A DNA stretch of 6,191 nucleotides from NCBI GenBank assembly GCA_019241495.1, contig JAFAWZ010000188.1, positions 1-6,191 on the forward strand, written 5' to 3'. Made by a program: the position numbers and the translations under genes. The DNA is from Acidimicrobiales bacterium (GTDB lineage: Bacteria; Actinomycetota; Acidimicrobiia; Acidimicrobiales; Palsa-688). Below the pieces are notes generated by a model, which saw only the letters and a program-made list of their open reading frames with translations, searched no databases and was not told the DNA's origin. Of this stretch, positions 1 to 5,703 are shown in pieces; position 1 is the stretch's first letter, and each line of letters opens with the position of its first letter.

Positions 1-868
1 GCGAGTGCAGAGCGATGATGGAGTAGACGACGGGTGGTTGGATGCCTCCCCATAGACCGTCGGCCTCCTGGCGGGCGAGGATCCAACGTTCTGCCTGGGC
101 CAGGGCCAGGCTCCGCAGGGCCCGGCGGGGGAGGAACCAGCGGGGCAGCCGCTCGTAGTGGTGGAGCAGCCGGTCGAGAGCCAGGAACCGCCCGGCCGGG
201 GTGCGCAGCGACAGGCGGGGCGGCCGTCCGGGCCGGCGGGTGCCCAGCTCGTGCAGGTCGAAGGGCAACGGGCGCGATGGGCGCTCGGTGCTGACGATGG
301 TCAGGGCCACGACGGTCTGGCGGGCCCAGCAGCCGAAGTCGTAGATGTTCAACGGCACCCGAGGGGGAAGGAACATGAGCTCGGGTGGCAGCACGGGCAG
401 GTCTTCCCACTCCCACAGGCCCATGAGGGCCAGCCACATCCGGGTGAACACCCGGCTGGCCGCCACGCCGCCCCGGTCGCGCACGAACGCGGCGGCCGCT
501 CGCATGTGCTCCTCGTCGGCGCCGTCTCCCGCCAGGCGCAGAGCCAGGTAGGCCTCGACGGTGGTGGACAGGTCGGGGGGCCCGCCGTAGAAGGTCGACC
601 AGGTGCCGTCGGCCTGCTGGTTGCTCCGGATCCACTTGGCGCTGGCCGCCAGCTGGGCCGGCTCCAGGATGCCGAGGAAGTGCCGGAGCATCAGGTCCTC
701 GGCGTCCATGGTCACATTGGTCTCGAGCTCCGCTTTCCACCACCCCTGTTCGGCTTGGAGGCCCAGGAGATGGTTTCGAGCTGCCGCGATGGCCGCTTGG
801 AGCCCGGTCTCGCCCGGCGGGGGGTGCACCCGGGGCTCGTCGAAGCCCGCTTCGTCGAGTGTGGTCAA
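1..868 (-). CDS. shc: Squalene-hopene cyclase, N-terminal part (3' end beyond window)
   Basis: This enzyme cyclises squalene to hopene/hopanol at the membrane, the committing step of hopanoid synthesis. The window shows 289 residues of a family usually about 630-680 long. Visible family features are the N-terminal block around residues 42-66 (GWWKAELETNVTMDAEDLML), a perfect QW repeat at 79-90 (WIRSNQQADGTW) followed by GGPPDLSTTVEAYLAL, the segment NIYDFGCWARQTVV, and a second perfect QW repeat at about 262-273 (WILARQEADGLW). The catalytic DxDD motif lies downstream, outside the window, so activity cannot be judged. The start chosen is TTG at 868-866. It overlaps the stop of the upstream prenyl synthase as TTGA and has GGAG 8 nt upstream. 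A GTG at 829-827 is the alternative and would remove 13 poorly conserved residues. It is the last of five coupled genes visible here. Confidence 0.95.
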   Translation of the reverse strand, partial: MTTLDEAGFDEPRVHPPPGETGLQAAIAAARNHLLGLQAEQGWWKAELETNVTMDAEDLMLRHFLGILEPAQLAASAKWIRSNQQADGTWSTFYGGPPDLSTTVEAYLALRLAGDGADEEHMRAAAAFVRDRGGVAASRVFTRMWLALMGLWEWEDLPVLPPELMFLPPRVPLNIYDFGCWARQTVVALTIVSTERPSRPLPFDLHELGTRRPGRPPRLSLRTPAGRFLALDRLLHHYERLPRWFLPRRALRSLALAQAERWILARQEADGLWGGIQPPVVYSIIALHS

Positions 869-1908
869 AACTCCCGCTCCACCACGTAGACAGCCAGGTC
901 CGCCAGGTCCCGGTGGGGGATGGCGGACAACCTCACCCGCTCCAGCGCACCCAGCGCCGCGTCCAGGTTGGCCTTGGCCCGCACCGCGGTCCACTCCCGA
1001 CCTCCGCACGCCTCGACCAGGAACGTGGCCCGCTCGACGTCGTCGGTCTCGAGGGGCGGGAGGGGCAGGGCGGCGTCCTCGGGCCCGAGCACGAGGGCTC
1101 GCAGCTCGTCGGCCTCCGGGCCGCCCGCCGCCAGGGCGGACACCACGGGCATGGACTTCTTGCGCTGGCGCAGATCGCTGCCGGCCGGCTTACCGGTCGT
1201 CGCCGGGTCGCCCCAGATCCCGAGGAGGTCGTCTATGGCCTGGAAGGCCAGGCCGAGATGGCGGCCGTAGTCGCGAAGGGCCCCGACCGTGGCGTCGGGG
1301 GCGCCGGCCAGGATGGCGCCGATAGAGGCCGCGCACCCGAGGAGGGCGCCGGTCTTGGCCGCGCACATGGCCATGCACTGCTCCACGCTCACGTCCCGGC
1401 GCCGCTCGAAGGCGATGTCGTCGGCCTGGCCGGCGATCATGGCAGCGGTGGCATCGGCCAGCGCGGCGGACGCCGCCGCGGCGTGGGGCGAGGGGCTCTC
1501 GAGCAGGACCTGGTGAGCGAGGATCTGGAGGGCATCGCCGGCCACGATGGCCCGGCCTACCCCGAAGACCGACCAGACCGTGGGGCGATGATGCCGCTCG
1601 GTGTCGGTGTCGATGATGTCGTCGTGGATCAGCGAGAAATTGTGGACCAGCTCGATGCCGACCCCGCCGGGCACCCCGAGCTCCGGCTCGGCCCAGGCGG
1701 CCTCGGCGCCGAGGATGGCCAGGGTGGGCCGTATCCCCTTTCCCCCGGGTGCTTCGACGGCGTTGCCGGCTTCGTCGGTCCAGCCCATGTGGTATGTCGC
1801 GACCTGGCGGATCTCGGGGGCCAGGCGGCCGATGGCCGCGGTGATGGCCGGATGGATGGCCCGGCGGGAGCGGGCCAGGACGTCAGAGACACCGATGGTC
1901 GGGGTCAC
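865..1908 (-). CDS. Short-chain (E)-polyprenyl diphosphate synthase of the hopanoid operon
   Basis: This 347-aa soluble isoprenoid synthase condenses isopentenyl diphosphate with allylic diphosphates; in this operon its expected product is farnesyl diphosphate for squalene. Visible motifs are GGKGIRP (55-61), the first Asp-rich motif DDIID (96-100) followed by RPT (108-110), GQADD (160-164), KTG (185-187), and the second Asp-rich region QAIDDLLGIWGD (223-234) followed by TGKPAGSDLR. The second motif reads DDLLG rather than DDxxD, a form I recall from actinobacterial FPP/GGPP synthases. The residue five before the first motif is Phe91, and that motif has no two-residue insertion, so FPP versus GGPP is not settled by sequence. 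The GTG start has AGGAGG 4 nt upstream and overlaps the hpnE stop as GTGA. The frame stays open far upstream through hpnE, so length alone would give a false long start. It corresponds in position to the polyprenyl synthase of Streptomyces hop clusters. Confidence 0.94.
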   Translation of the reverse strand: MTPTIGVSDVLARSRRAIHPAITAAIGRLAPEIRQVATYHMGWTDEAGNAVEAPGGKGIRPTLAILGAEAAWAEPELGVPGGVGIELVHNFSLIHDDIIDTDTERHHRPTVWSVFGVGRAIVAGDALQILAHQVLLESPSPHAAAASAALADATAAMIAGQADDIAFERRRDVSVEQCMAMCAAKTGALLGCAASIGAILAGAPDATVGALRDYGRHLGLAFQAIDDLLGIWGDPATTGKPAGSDLRQRKKSMPVVSALAAGGPEADELRALVLGPEDAALPLPPLETDDVERATFLVEACGGREWTAVRAKANLDAALGALERVRLSAIPHRDLADLAVYVVEREF

Positions 1909-3299
1909 GCCACCTCCTGGGTGATCTTGGCGGGTCTTGCCGATTCGATTGAGTCGCGGGTTTCGAGGACGTCGAGCGAGGCGGCCGCCGCCCAGCCGCT
2001 GCGCACCGCGCCCTCCATGGTCGCCGGCCAGCCGGTCGAGGTCCATGCCCCGGCCAGGGCCAGGCCGGGGCGGCCGGTACGGGCCTGGGGTCGAAGCGAG
2101 GCCGAGCCGGGCCGGGCCCGGAACGTCGCCTGGCGTTCCTTGGTGACCAGACCGTCGAGCACCCGCGCCGGGCCGGCGCCGGGCAGGAGCCTCCGCAGCT
2201 CCGCGGCGGTGGACTCGATCAGCTGCTCGGGCCGGGCGCCCATGAGGTCGTCGGCCGCGGACAGAGATACAGCCACGTACTGGTGCCGGTCGTCGGCCAG
2301 GCCCGACGAGGCCGTCCGGTCGAACACCCACTGGACCGGCGAGGCGTAGCCGGCCATCAACGGCCAGGTCGTCACCTTGCGGTCGAACACCAGATGGACG
2401 TCGACGATGGCGGAGGTGCCTAGTTCTGCCCACCGCTGCGAGCCGGGCAGGGAGGGGACGAGCTCGGCGGCTTCGTCGTGAGGGACGGCCATCACGACTG
2501 CATCGCCGTCGATGACTGCGCCGCCGACTTCGACTTGCCATCCGGGGGAGGTCTCGCGCACCGCCGTCACCTTGGCGCCGGTCCGCACATCTACCCCGGC
2601 CTTGTGTAGCGCGGCGGCGGCCCGATCGCCGTGCAGGCGGCCGAGCGGCACCCGGCTCCAGCCGATGTCGGCTGCGGCTGGCTCGCTCAGCAGGCTGGTC
2701 TTGAACACCATGGCCGCGGTAGCGAGGGACGCTTCGCGCGCCGGGAGGTTCACCGTCGGGATGGTGATCAGGTCCCACACCGCGGCCACTGCCGCCCGAG
2801 ACTGGCCGTGGGCCTGCAGCCACGACCCGAACGTCACCTGGTCGAGGCCAGGGTCGTCGAGGTCGAGGCGGCGCAGGCCGACCACCGCCCGGCCCAACCC
2901 GAGGCGGTCCTGGAGCGGTAGGTGCGAGTAACGCAGCAAAGCACCGGCGAGGTGCAGGGGGACGGGCCAGCCGGAGCGGCGAAGCCGGGCTATCCGGGGC
3001 GCGCCCGAACCGGCCGGAGCGGGGGAGACGACGGGGATGTCGAGGGGCGCTGGTGCCGCCAGGTCGGCCGTCGCCCCGATCCGCTCGACGAAGGCCTGGT
3101 AGGCCTCGCAGCAGCGCAGGAACACGTGCTGGCCGTTGTCCACCGACATGCCGCCGTGTTGGAACGACCACGTGAGGCCGCCCAGGCGCTTGCGTCTTTC
3201 GAGAAGCGTCACCTTGGCGCCCCGGTCGGCGCTGGCGAGGGCGGCCGCCAGACCGGCCAGCCCGCCGCCCACCACCGTCACGTGCCGACCCGGTGTCAT
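1905..3299 (-). CDS. hpnE: Hydroxysqualene dehydroxylase HpnE (squalene-associated FAD-dependent desaturase family)
   Basis: This 464-aa flavoprotein is related to phytoene desaturases. In the bacterial HpnCDE route it uses reduced FAD to turn hydroxysqualene into squalene. Its N-terminus is a Rossmann FAD-binding fold: VTVVGGGLAGLAAAL with GGGLAG at 11-16, then the ribose-binding Glu34 in LLERRKRLGG. The family signature DNGQHVFLRCCEAY follows. Near the C-terminus is the second FAD-contact segment LALAGAWTSTGWPATMEGAV, typical of HpnE, where the first part often reads GDWT. Length is normal and I see no frameshift. The ATG start overlaps the hpnD stop as ATGA and is preceded by GAGGAG with 4 nt spacing. 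The frame is open further upstream, but the FAD motif and the ribosome site fix the start. It lies between the two synthases that make its substrate and the cyclase that uses its product. Confidence 0.95.
   Translation of the reverse strand: MTPGRHVTVVGGGLAGLAAALASADRGAKVTLLERRKRLGGLTWSFQHGGMSVDNGQHVFLRCCEAYQAFVERIGATADLAAPAPLDIPVVSPAPAGSGAPRIARLRRSGWPVPLHLAGALLRYSHLPLQDRLGLGRAVVGLRRLDLDDPGLDQVTFGSWLQAHGQSRAAVAAVWDLITIPTVNLPAREASLATAAMVFKTSLLSEPAAADIGWSRVPLGRLHGDRAAAALHKAGVDVRTGAKVTAVRETSPGWQVEVGGAVIDGDAVVMAVPHDEAAELVPSLPGSQRWAELGTSAIVDVHLVFDRKVTTWPLMAGYASPVQWVFDRTASSGLADDRHQYVAVSLSAADDLMGARPEQLIESTAAELRRLLPGAGPARVLDGLVTKERQATFRARPGSASLRPQARTGRPGLALAGAWTSTGWPATMEGAVRSGWAAAASLDVLETRDSIESARPAKITQEVA
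1913..1918 (-). promoter_or_regulatory. Ribosome binding site of the polyprenyl synthase gene
   Basis: A perfect AGGAGG sits 4 nt before the GTG at 1908-1906, inside the last codons of hpnE. It decides the start, because the reading frame remains open for more than 1 kb upstream without meaning. Confidence 0.8.
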
Positions 3300-4147
3300 G
3301 CCGCTCCTCGGGTCAGGGCCCGCAAGGCCACCGCCGTCTTCTCCCAGGCCGGCAGGGACAACCTGCCCCGCAGCACCGCGGCCGGATCGGCCTGGATGGT
3401 GGCCAGCAGCCGCCTGTAGATCCCCGCCATGGCCGCGGTGCACGCCCGCGACCGGCGATCGAGCATGGGGAGCAGGGTCAGGCCCCGTTCGTACCACTCG
3501 CCTGCCCGGGCCGACTCGAACGCGATCACCGCGGTGAGGCTCTCCTCCGGGCCTTCGAGGTCGGCGGACACGCCGAAGCGCTCCAGATCGGCGGTCGGAA
3601 GATATACCCGGCCCATGGAGACCTGATCCTCGCGGATGTCGCGGAGGATGTTGGTGATTTGGAGGGCCACACCCAGGTCGTCGGCGAGCGGCTCGGCCTG
3701 TTCCGGGTCGCTGGTGCCGTAGATGGCCAGGCTGAGCCGCCCAACCGTGCCGGCCACCCGGCGGCAGTACCGGACCAGATCGTCGAAGGTGTCGTAGCGG
3801 GTGCCGTTGACGTCCATCTCGCACCCCTCGATGAGCTCCTCCACGGCCGACAGGGGCAGTGGATAGTGCCGGCACACGTCTTCGATGGCGACCAGCACGG
3901 CGTCGTCGGGATCGACCTGGCCGGCCCGCAGCCCGGCTATGTCCTTGCGCACATCGGTGAGCGCAGCCAGCTTGCCGGCGGGCGGCCCACTCCCGTCGCC
4001 GATGTCGTCGATACGGCGGGCCAGGGCGTACAGGGCCGACATGGCGCGCCTCTTAGGCCCGTCGAGCAGCTTGATCCCATAGGAAAAATTGCGAGCTTGA
4101 GTGGCCGTGATCTCCTCGCATGACCGGTAAGCGTCGCGGACGTTCAC
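3296..4147 (-). CDS. hpnD: Presqualene diphosphate synthase HpnD
   Basis: This 283-aa trans-isoprenyl head-to-head synthase belongs to the squalene/phytoene synthase family. HpnD joins two farnesyl diphosphates into presqualene diphosphate, the first of three steps (HpnD, HpnC, HpnE) to squalene. Visible features are ARNFSYGIKLL (18-28) near the N-terminus, the first Mg-binding motif RRIDDIGD with D47 and D51, the segment EMDVNGTRYDTFDDLVRYC (110-128), and the second motif QITNILRDIREDQVSMGRVY with D170, E173 and D174. All catalytic aspartates are present. The GTG start overlaps the hpnC stop as GTGA. There is no strong ribosome site (only a weak AGGT about 9 nt upstream), which fits translation coupled to hpnC. 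Assignment as HpnD rather than HpnC rests on the TNILRD motif and on gene order, since the two are paralogues. A phytoene synthase is possible from sequence alone but not in this context. Confidence 0.92.
   Translation of the reverse strand: MNVRDAYRSCEEITATQARNFSYGIKLLDGPKRRAMSALYALARRIDDIGDGSGPPAGKLAALTDVRKDIAGLRAGQVDPDDAVLVAIEDVCRHYPLPLSAVEELIEGCEMDVNGTRYDTFDDLVRYCRRVAGTVGRLSLAIYGTSDPEQAEPLADDLGVALQITNILRDIREDQVSMGRVYLPTADLERFGVSADLEGPEESLTAVIAFESARAGEWYERGLTLLPMLDRRSRACTAAMAGIYRRLLATIQADPAAVLRGRLSLPAWEKTAVALRALTRGAA
3304..3309 (-). promoter_or_regulatory. Ribosome binding site of hpnE
   Basis: GAGGAG with a 4-nt spacer before the ATG at 3299-3297, lying inside the end of hpnD. It supports the ATGA-coupled start of hpnE over longer readings of the same open frame. 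Confidence 0.7.
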
Positions 4148-5016
4148 GACCGGAGACCTAGCGCCAGGTACCTCAGCAACCGGGTCCGCGAGCGGGGACC
4201 GGGGGGGTTCTTCACATCGAAGCCCCGCGCCGCGATCTCGTCCAGAGCGGCATGGCCGCCGGCCCAGAAGCCGGCTACCGCGACGCGCGCCCGACCCGGG
4301 AGGCGGCCGATGAGGGGCCGGCCCGCGTCGAGCCACTTCCGGGCCCGGGCCACCTCGAAGACCATCAGCCCCCGCAGCTCGGGGCGGGCCGGACCGGGCT
4401 CGGTGAGTTGGGACGGCGGGATGCCGAAGCGCTCCAGGTCCTCCGTCGGGAGGTACATCCGGCCCGCCGCGGCGTCTTCGGCCACGTCCTGCCAGTGCTC
4501 CACGAGCTGGAGCCCCGTGCAGATCGAGTCCGACAGCGCCTTCCGGTCGGGATCGAAACAGCCGAAAGCACCGAGGACCAGATGGCCGACCGGGTTGGCC
4601 GACAGGCTGCAGTAATCGACCAGGTCCTCGAATGTCCGGTAGCTGCTCACCTTCTGGTCCATCCGGTTCGCGTCTATGAGGCGAAACAGCGGGGCGGGGT
4701 CGAGCTGGAGCTGGAGGACCGACTGGGCCGCCGCGCCGACCAGCGCGTGACCATAGGTGGGATCCGCCAGCGCCTCGCGGGTGTCGGCTTCCAGCCGGTC
4801 GAGGGCGGCCAGGCGGTCGCCGGGGTAGGCGTCTCCGATCTGATCGACGAGGCGGGCGAAACCATAGAACGCCATCAGGTGCCGGCGGGCCAGGCGGGGT
4901 AGGAGGGCGGATGCCACGGTGAAGTTCTCCGTACCGGCGCGACCCAAGATGGCCTCCACGGAGGGGAGGTCGGGCACCGCCTCGGTGGTGTAGGAGAGTG
5001 ACCGCGTGGTCACCAC
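4144..5016 (-). CDS. hpnC: Hydroxysqualene synthase HpnC
   Basis: This 290-aa protein is a squalene/phytoene synthase paralogue. HpnC converts presqualene diphosphate to hydroxysqualene, which HpnE then reduces. Visible features are LPSVEAILGRAGTENFTVAS (17-36), FARLVDQIGD (53-62) as the first metal motif, YRTFEDLVDYCSLSANPVG (126-144), and LVEHWQDVAEDAAAGRMYLP (171-190) as the second, with D177, E180 and D181. The first motif reads DQIGD where most relatives have DDI(G/A)D; the spaced acidic pair D58/D62 is kept, so it is probably active. The start is uncertain. GTG codons lie at 5016, 5013, 4977 and 4959, none with a good ribosome site, and conservation begins only near residue 17. A promoter-like element overlaps the first GTG, so translation may be leaderless or start at 4977. 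It is the first gene of the hopanoid operon and is paralogous to hpnD directly downstream. Confidence 0.92.
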   Translation of the reverse strand: MVTTRSLSYTTEAVPDLPSVEAILGRAGTENFTVASALLPRLARRHLMAFYGFARLVDQIGDAYPGDRLAALDRLEADTREALADPTYGHALVGAAAQSVLQLQLDPAPLFRLIDANRMDQKVSSYRTFEDLVDYCSLSANPVGHLVLGAFGCFDPDRKALSDSICTGLQLVEHWQDVAEDAAAGRMYLPTEDLERFGIPPSQLTEPGPARPELRGLMVFEVARARKWLDAGRPLIGRLPGRARVAVAGFWAGGHAALDEIAARGFDVKNPPGPRSRTRLLRYLALGLRS

Positions 5017-5045
5017 TTGTACGCGCTAGGACCGACCCGTGTCAA
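5016..5045 (-). promoter_or_regulatory. Candidate sigma-70-type promoter of the hopanoid operon
   Basis: On the minus strand a perfect -35 TTGACA (5045-5040) is followed after 18 nt by TACAAG (5021-5016), a 4/6 match to the -10 consensus. It is the only strong -35 directly before the operon. Transcription would start around 5010-5008, inside or just after the first GTG codons annotated for hpnC, implying a leaderless transcript or a downstream start. The -35 lies in a sequence repeated at 5672-5692. Confidence 0.45.
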
Positions 5046-5055
5046 GCATTCTGGA
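5035..5055 (+). repeat. Imperfect direct repeat, hpnC-proximal copy
   Basis: These 21 bases match 5672-5692 at 18 positions in the same orientation, with a fully shared core TCAAGCATTC. This copy contains the -35 hexamer of the hpnC promoter. A second shared word, GGGTTCAGAC, follows at 5084-5093 here and at 5700-5709 in the other copy. The distance between core and word is 21 bp longer here, about two helical turns. Confidence 0.6.
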
Positions 5056-5083
5056 GGCCTAAGGCGTCGAAGACGAACATGGC

Positions 5084-5093
5084 GGGTTCAGAC
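5084..5093 (+). repeat. 10-bp exact repeat GGGTTCAGAC (partner at 5700-5709)
   Basis: This exact 10-mer recurs at 5700-5709, where it contains the stop codon of the TetR gene. Each copy lies on the same side of a TCAAGCATTC core. The pair supports a duplicated border or a two-part protein-binding site. Alone it would be weak evidence. Confidence 0.45.
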
Positions 5094-5096
5094 TAT

Positions 5097-5106
5097 TTAC
5101 GCGTAA
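5097..5106. promoter_or_regulatory. 10-bp perfect palindrome TTACGCGTAA
   Basis: A perfect palindrome in the gene-free stretch between the HTH gene and hpnC, about 50 bp upstream of the hpnC -35. It could be an operator half or full site for a local regulator, but a palindrome of this length can occur by chance. Confidence 0.25.
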
Positions 5107-5212
5107 CACCAACAGAACCTACTCGTACAGCCGGCGTCCTCCGCTTTCTGAAGTCCTGCACCTCAGCTCCGTCGAGTGGCCCGCCACGGACCGCCGCTCG
5201 TGGCCATTGTCG

Positions 5213-5401
5213 TTACGAACTCGTGCGAGTCCGGCGGTATTGCTCGACGGCGTCTTCAGGCACCCCGTGGTCTTGGCCTCGGAACTCGAGCGGCAGGTCT
5301 CTCGTCACAAACGCGAGGTCAAATGCGGCCTCGTGCGTGATGTCCAAGCGCCGTGCTACCTCCAGAATGCTTAGCAACTGGCTGCTTGCCACGTCATTCA
5401 T
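5213..5401 (-). CDS. Small excisionase/MerR-like helix-turn-helix protein
   Basis: This 62-aa protein most resembles the single-domain HTH_17/excisionase type of winged-helix DNA-binding proteins. LLSILEVARRLDITHEAAFD (9-28) fits the opening helix-turn-helix, normally read as S/T-x-x-E-V-A-x-x-L-x-V-S. The end, GVPEDAVEQYRRT (46-58), fits the closing wing and helix, commonly VPxxAVxxY. The middle, LPLEFRGQDHG, takes the place of the usual basic wing strand. In such proteins the role is either transcription control or, in phages and integrative elements, directing excision; the sequence cannot tell which. The ATG overlaps the stop of the 60-aa gene upstream as ATGA, so the two are probably co-translated. 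It sits in the low-G+C block between imperfect direct repeats, and a 14-bp copy of the repeat lies within its own codons. No recombinase is nearby. Confidence 0.68.
   Translation of the reverse strand: MNDVASSQLLSILEVARRLDITHEAAFDLAFVTRDLPLEFRGQDHGVPEDAVEQYRRTRTSS
5359..5372 (+). repeat. Inverted third copy of the repeat core, inside the HTH gene
   Basis: CCTCCAGAATGCTT on the plus strand is an exact 14-bp inverted match to 5044-5057 and matches 5679-5690 with one mismatch. On the coding strand it specifies part of LSILEV in the recognition domain of the HTH protein. It may be a binding site or a coincidence of coding sequence. Confidence 0.4.
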
Positions 5402-5580
5402 GATATGTCTCCGAGCTCAGGAAACAGCTTGTGCGCGATCAGAACCAGGCAGGCATGAAGGCGGATTAGAGGCTCGCTTCCTTCGGGCGCTCTGGTCTCC
5501 GCTTCGTCAAGAGCGCTGTACACGACGCGGGCCTCGTCGAAGGTCAGAGTGATCTCGCTGGAGAGATCGAATCGGCTCAC
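5398..5580 (-). CDS. Small protein of unknown function, paired with the HTH gene
   Basis: I do not recognise this 60-aa protein. It reads as a short beta strand (EITLTF, 9-14), an acidic helix (DEARVVYSALDEAE, 15-28), a Pro/Gly turn (APEGSEP) and a second hydrophobic helix (LIRLHACLVLIAHKLF, 38-53). It has no signal peptide or membrane span and is acidic overall. GTG at 5580 is the first start possible in this frame, because an in-frame TGA lies 24 nt upstream with no start codon between; there is no clear ribosome site. It overlaps the HTH gene by ATGA, and a 7+7 bp inverted repeat lies directly upstream. The arrangement resembles small autoregulated two-gene units, such as toxin-antitoxin or accessory DNA-binding pairs, but no toxin motif is visible. 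Composition is poorer in G+C than the hopanoid genes. Confidence 0.58.
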   Translation of the reverse strand: MSRFDLSSEITLTFDEARVVYSALDEAETRAPEGSEPLIRLHACLVLIAHKLFPELGDIS

Positions 5581-5586
5581 AGCTGA

Positions 5587-5619
5587 ACTGTACTTCGATA
5601 TTTTTCATAGCCGTACAGT
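5587..5619. promoter_or_regulatory. Inverted repeat upstream of the small gene pair, candidate operator
   Basis: ACTGTAC (5587-5593) and GTACAGT (5613-5619) are perfect 7-bp inverted arms around a 19-bp A+T-rich centre, starting 7 bp upstream of the 60-aa gene's GTG. Arm centres are 26 bp apart, about 2.5 helical turns. On the minus strand a TTGACG (5641-5636) lies just upstream as a possible -35, but I see no good -10. The location suits an operator for autoregulation; a hairpin in the leader RNA is the alternative. Confidence 0.4.
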
Positions 5620-5671
5620 CATAAACGGACAGGACCGTCAAAGGGGTCGCGCGCAAGTAAGGGAGAGAGAA

Positions 5672-5692
5672 ACTCGTATCAAGCATTCAGGA
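5672..5692 (+). repeat. Imperfect direct repeat, TetR-proximal copy
   Basis: This is the partner of 5035-5055 (18/21 identical), 637 bp away in the same orientation. It ends 12 bp from the TetR stop codon. On the minus strand its -35-like word reads TTGATA rather than TTGACA, and no convincing -10 follows. Together with GGGTTCAGAC at 5700-5709 it forms the outer border of the low-G+C block. Confidence 0.6.
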
Positions 5693-5703
5693 TCGTCGGG
5701 GGT

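Larger units (their letters stand above)
5031..5700. other. Low-G+C block bordered by repeats, possible insertion
   Basis: Base composition falls sharply here: line 5041-5100 is 31/60 G+C and 5581-5640 is 26/60, against 50/60 at 1081-1140. It holds two tiny genes (5580-5213), a 196-bp gene-free stretch before hpnC (5017-5212) and a 123-bp gene-free stretch after the TetR gene (5581-5703). The gene-free parts contain the repeats, a candidate operator and the hpnC promoter. No integrase or transposase is present. It may be a small non-autonomous insertion or simply an intergenic island with a transferred gene pair. Confidence 0.5.

Noticed and set aside
158..889. Plus-strand open frame of 243 codons opposite squalene-hopene cyclase
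   Set aside because: Low-complexity translation without domain; the minus strand encodes an unmistakable cyclase.
859..2349. Long plus-strand open frame (496 codons) opposite the prenyl synthase and hpnE
   Set aside because: It lies antisense to two clearly recognisable enzymes; its protein is Gly/Arg/Pro-rich without motifs. Long antisense frames are expected at this G+C.
865..3171. Possible 768-residue fusion ending in the prenyl synthase
   Set aside because: The upstream part is an Arg/Pro-rich out-of-frame reading of hpnE; AGGAGG and the GTGA overlap mark the real start at 1908.
5183..5204. Stem GCCACG...CGTGGC downstream of the HTH gene as a terminator
   Set aside because: Only 6 bp with a 10-nt loop and no T-tract on the minus strand. 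In GC-rich DNA such stems are common.
5219..5230. Inverted repeat ACTCG-TG-CGAGT at the end of the HTH gene
   Set aside because: Too short a loop for a useful hairpin, and it lies within the last codons (Arg-Thr-Ser run), so it is probably a codon coincidence.
4998..5552. Plus-strand open frame of 184 codons across the low-G+C block
   Set aside because: Antisense to both small genes, starts in the hpnC promoter, and the protein shows no motif. The HTH reading on the minus strand is better supported.
5507..5608. 33-codon minus-strand ORF beginning ATG AAA AAT ATC, overlapping the 60-aa gene in another frame
   Set aside because: No ribosome site, the start lies inside the inverted repeat, and it ends without recognisable structure. 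The 60-aa frame couples to the HTH gene and this one does not.
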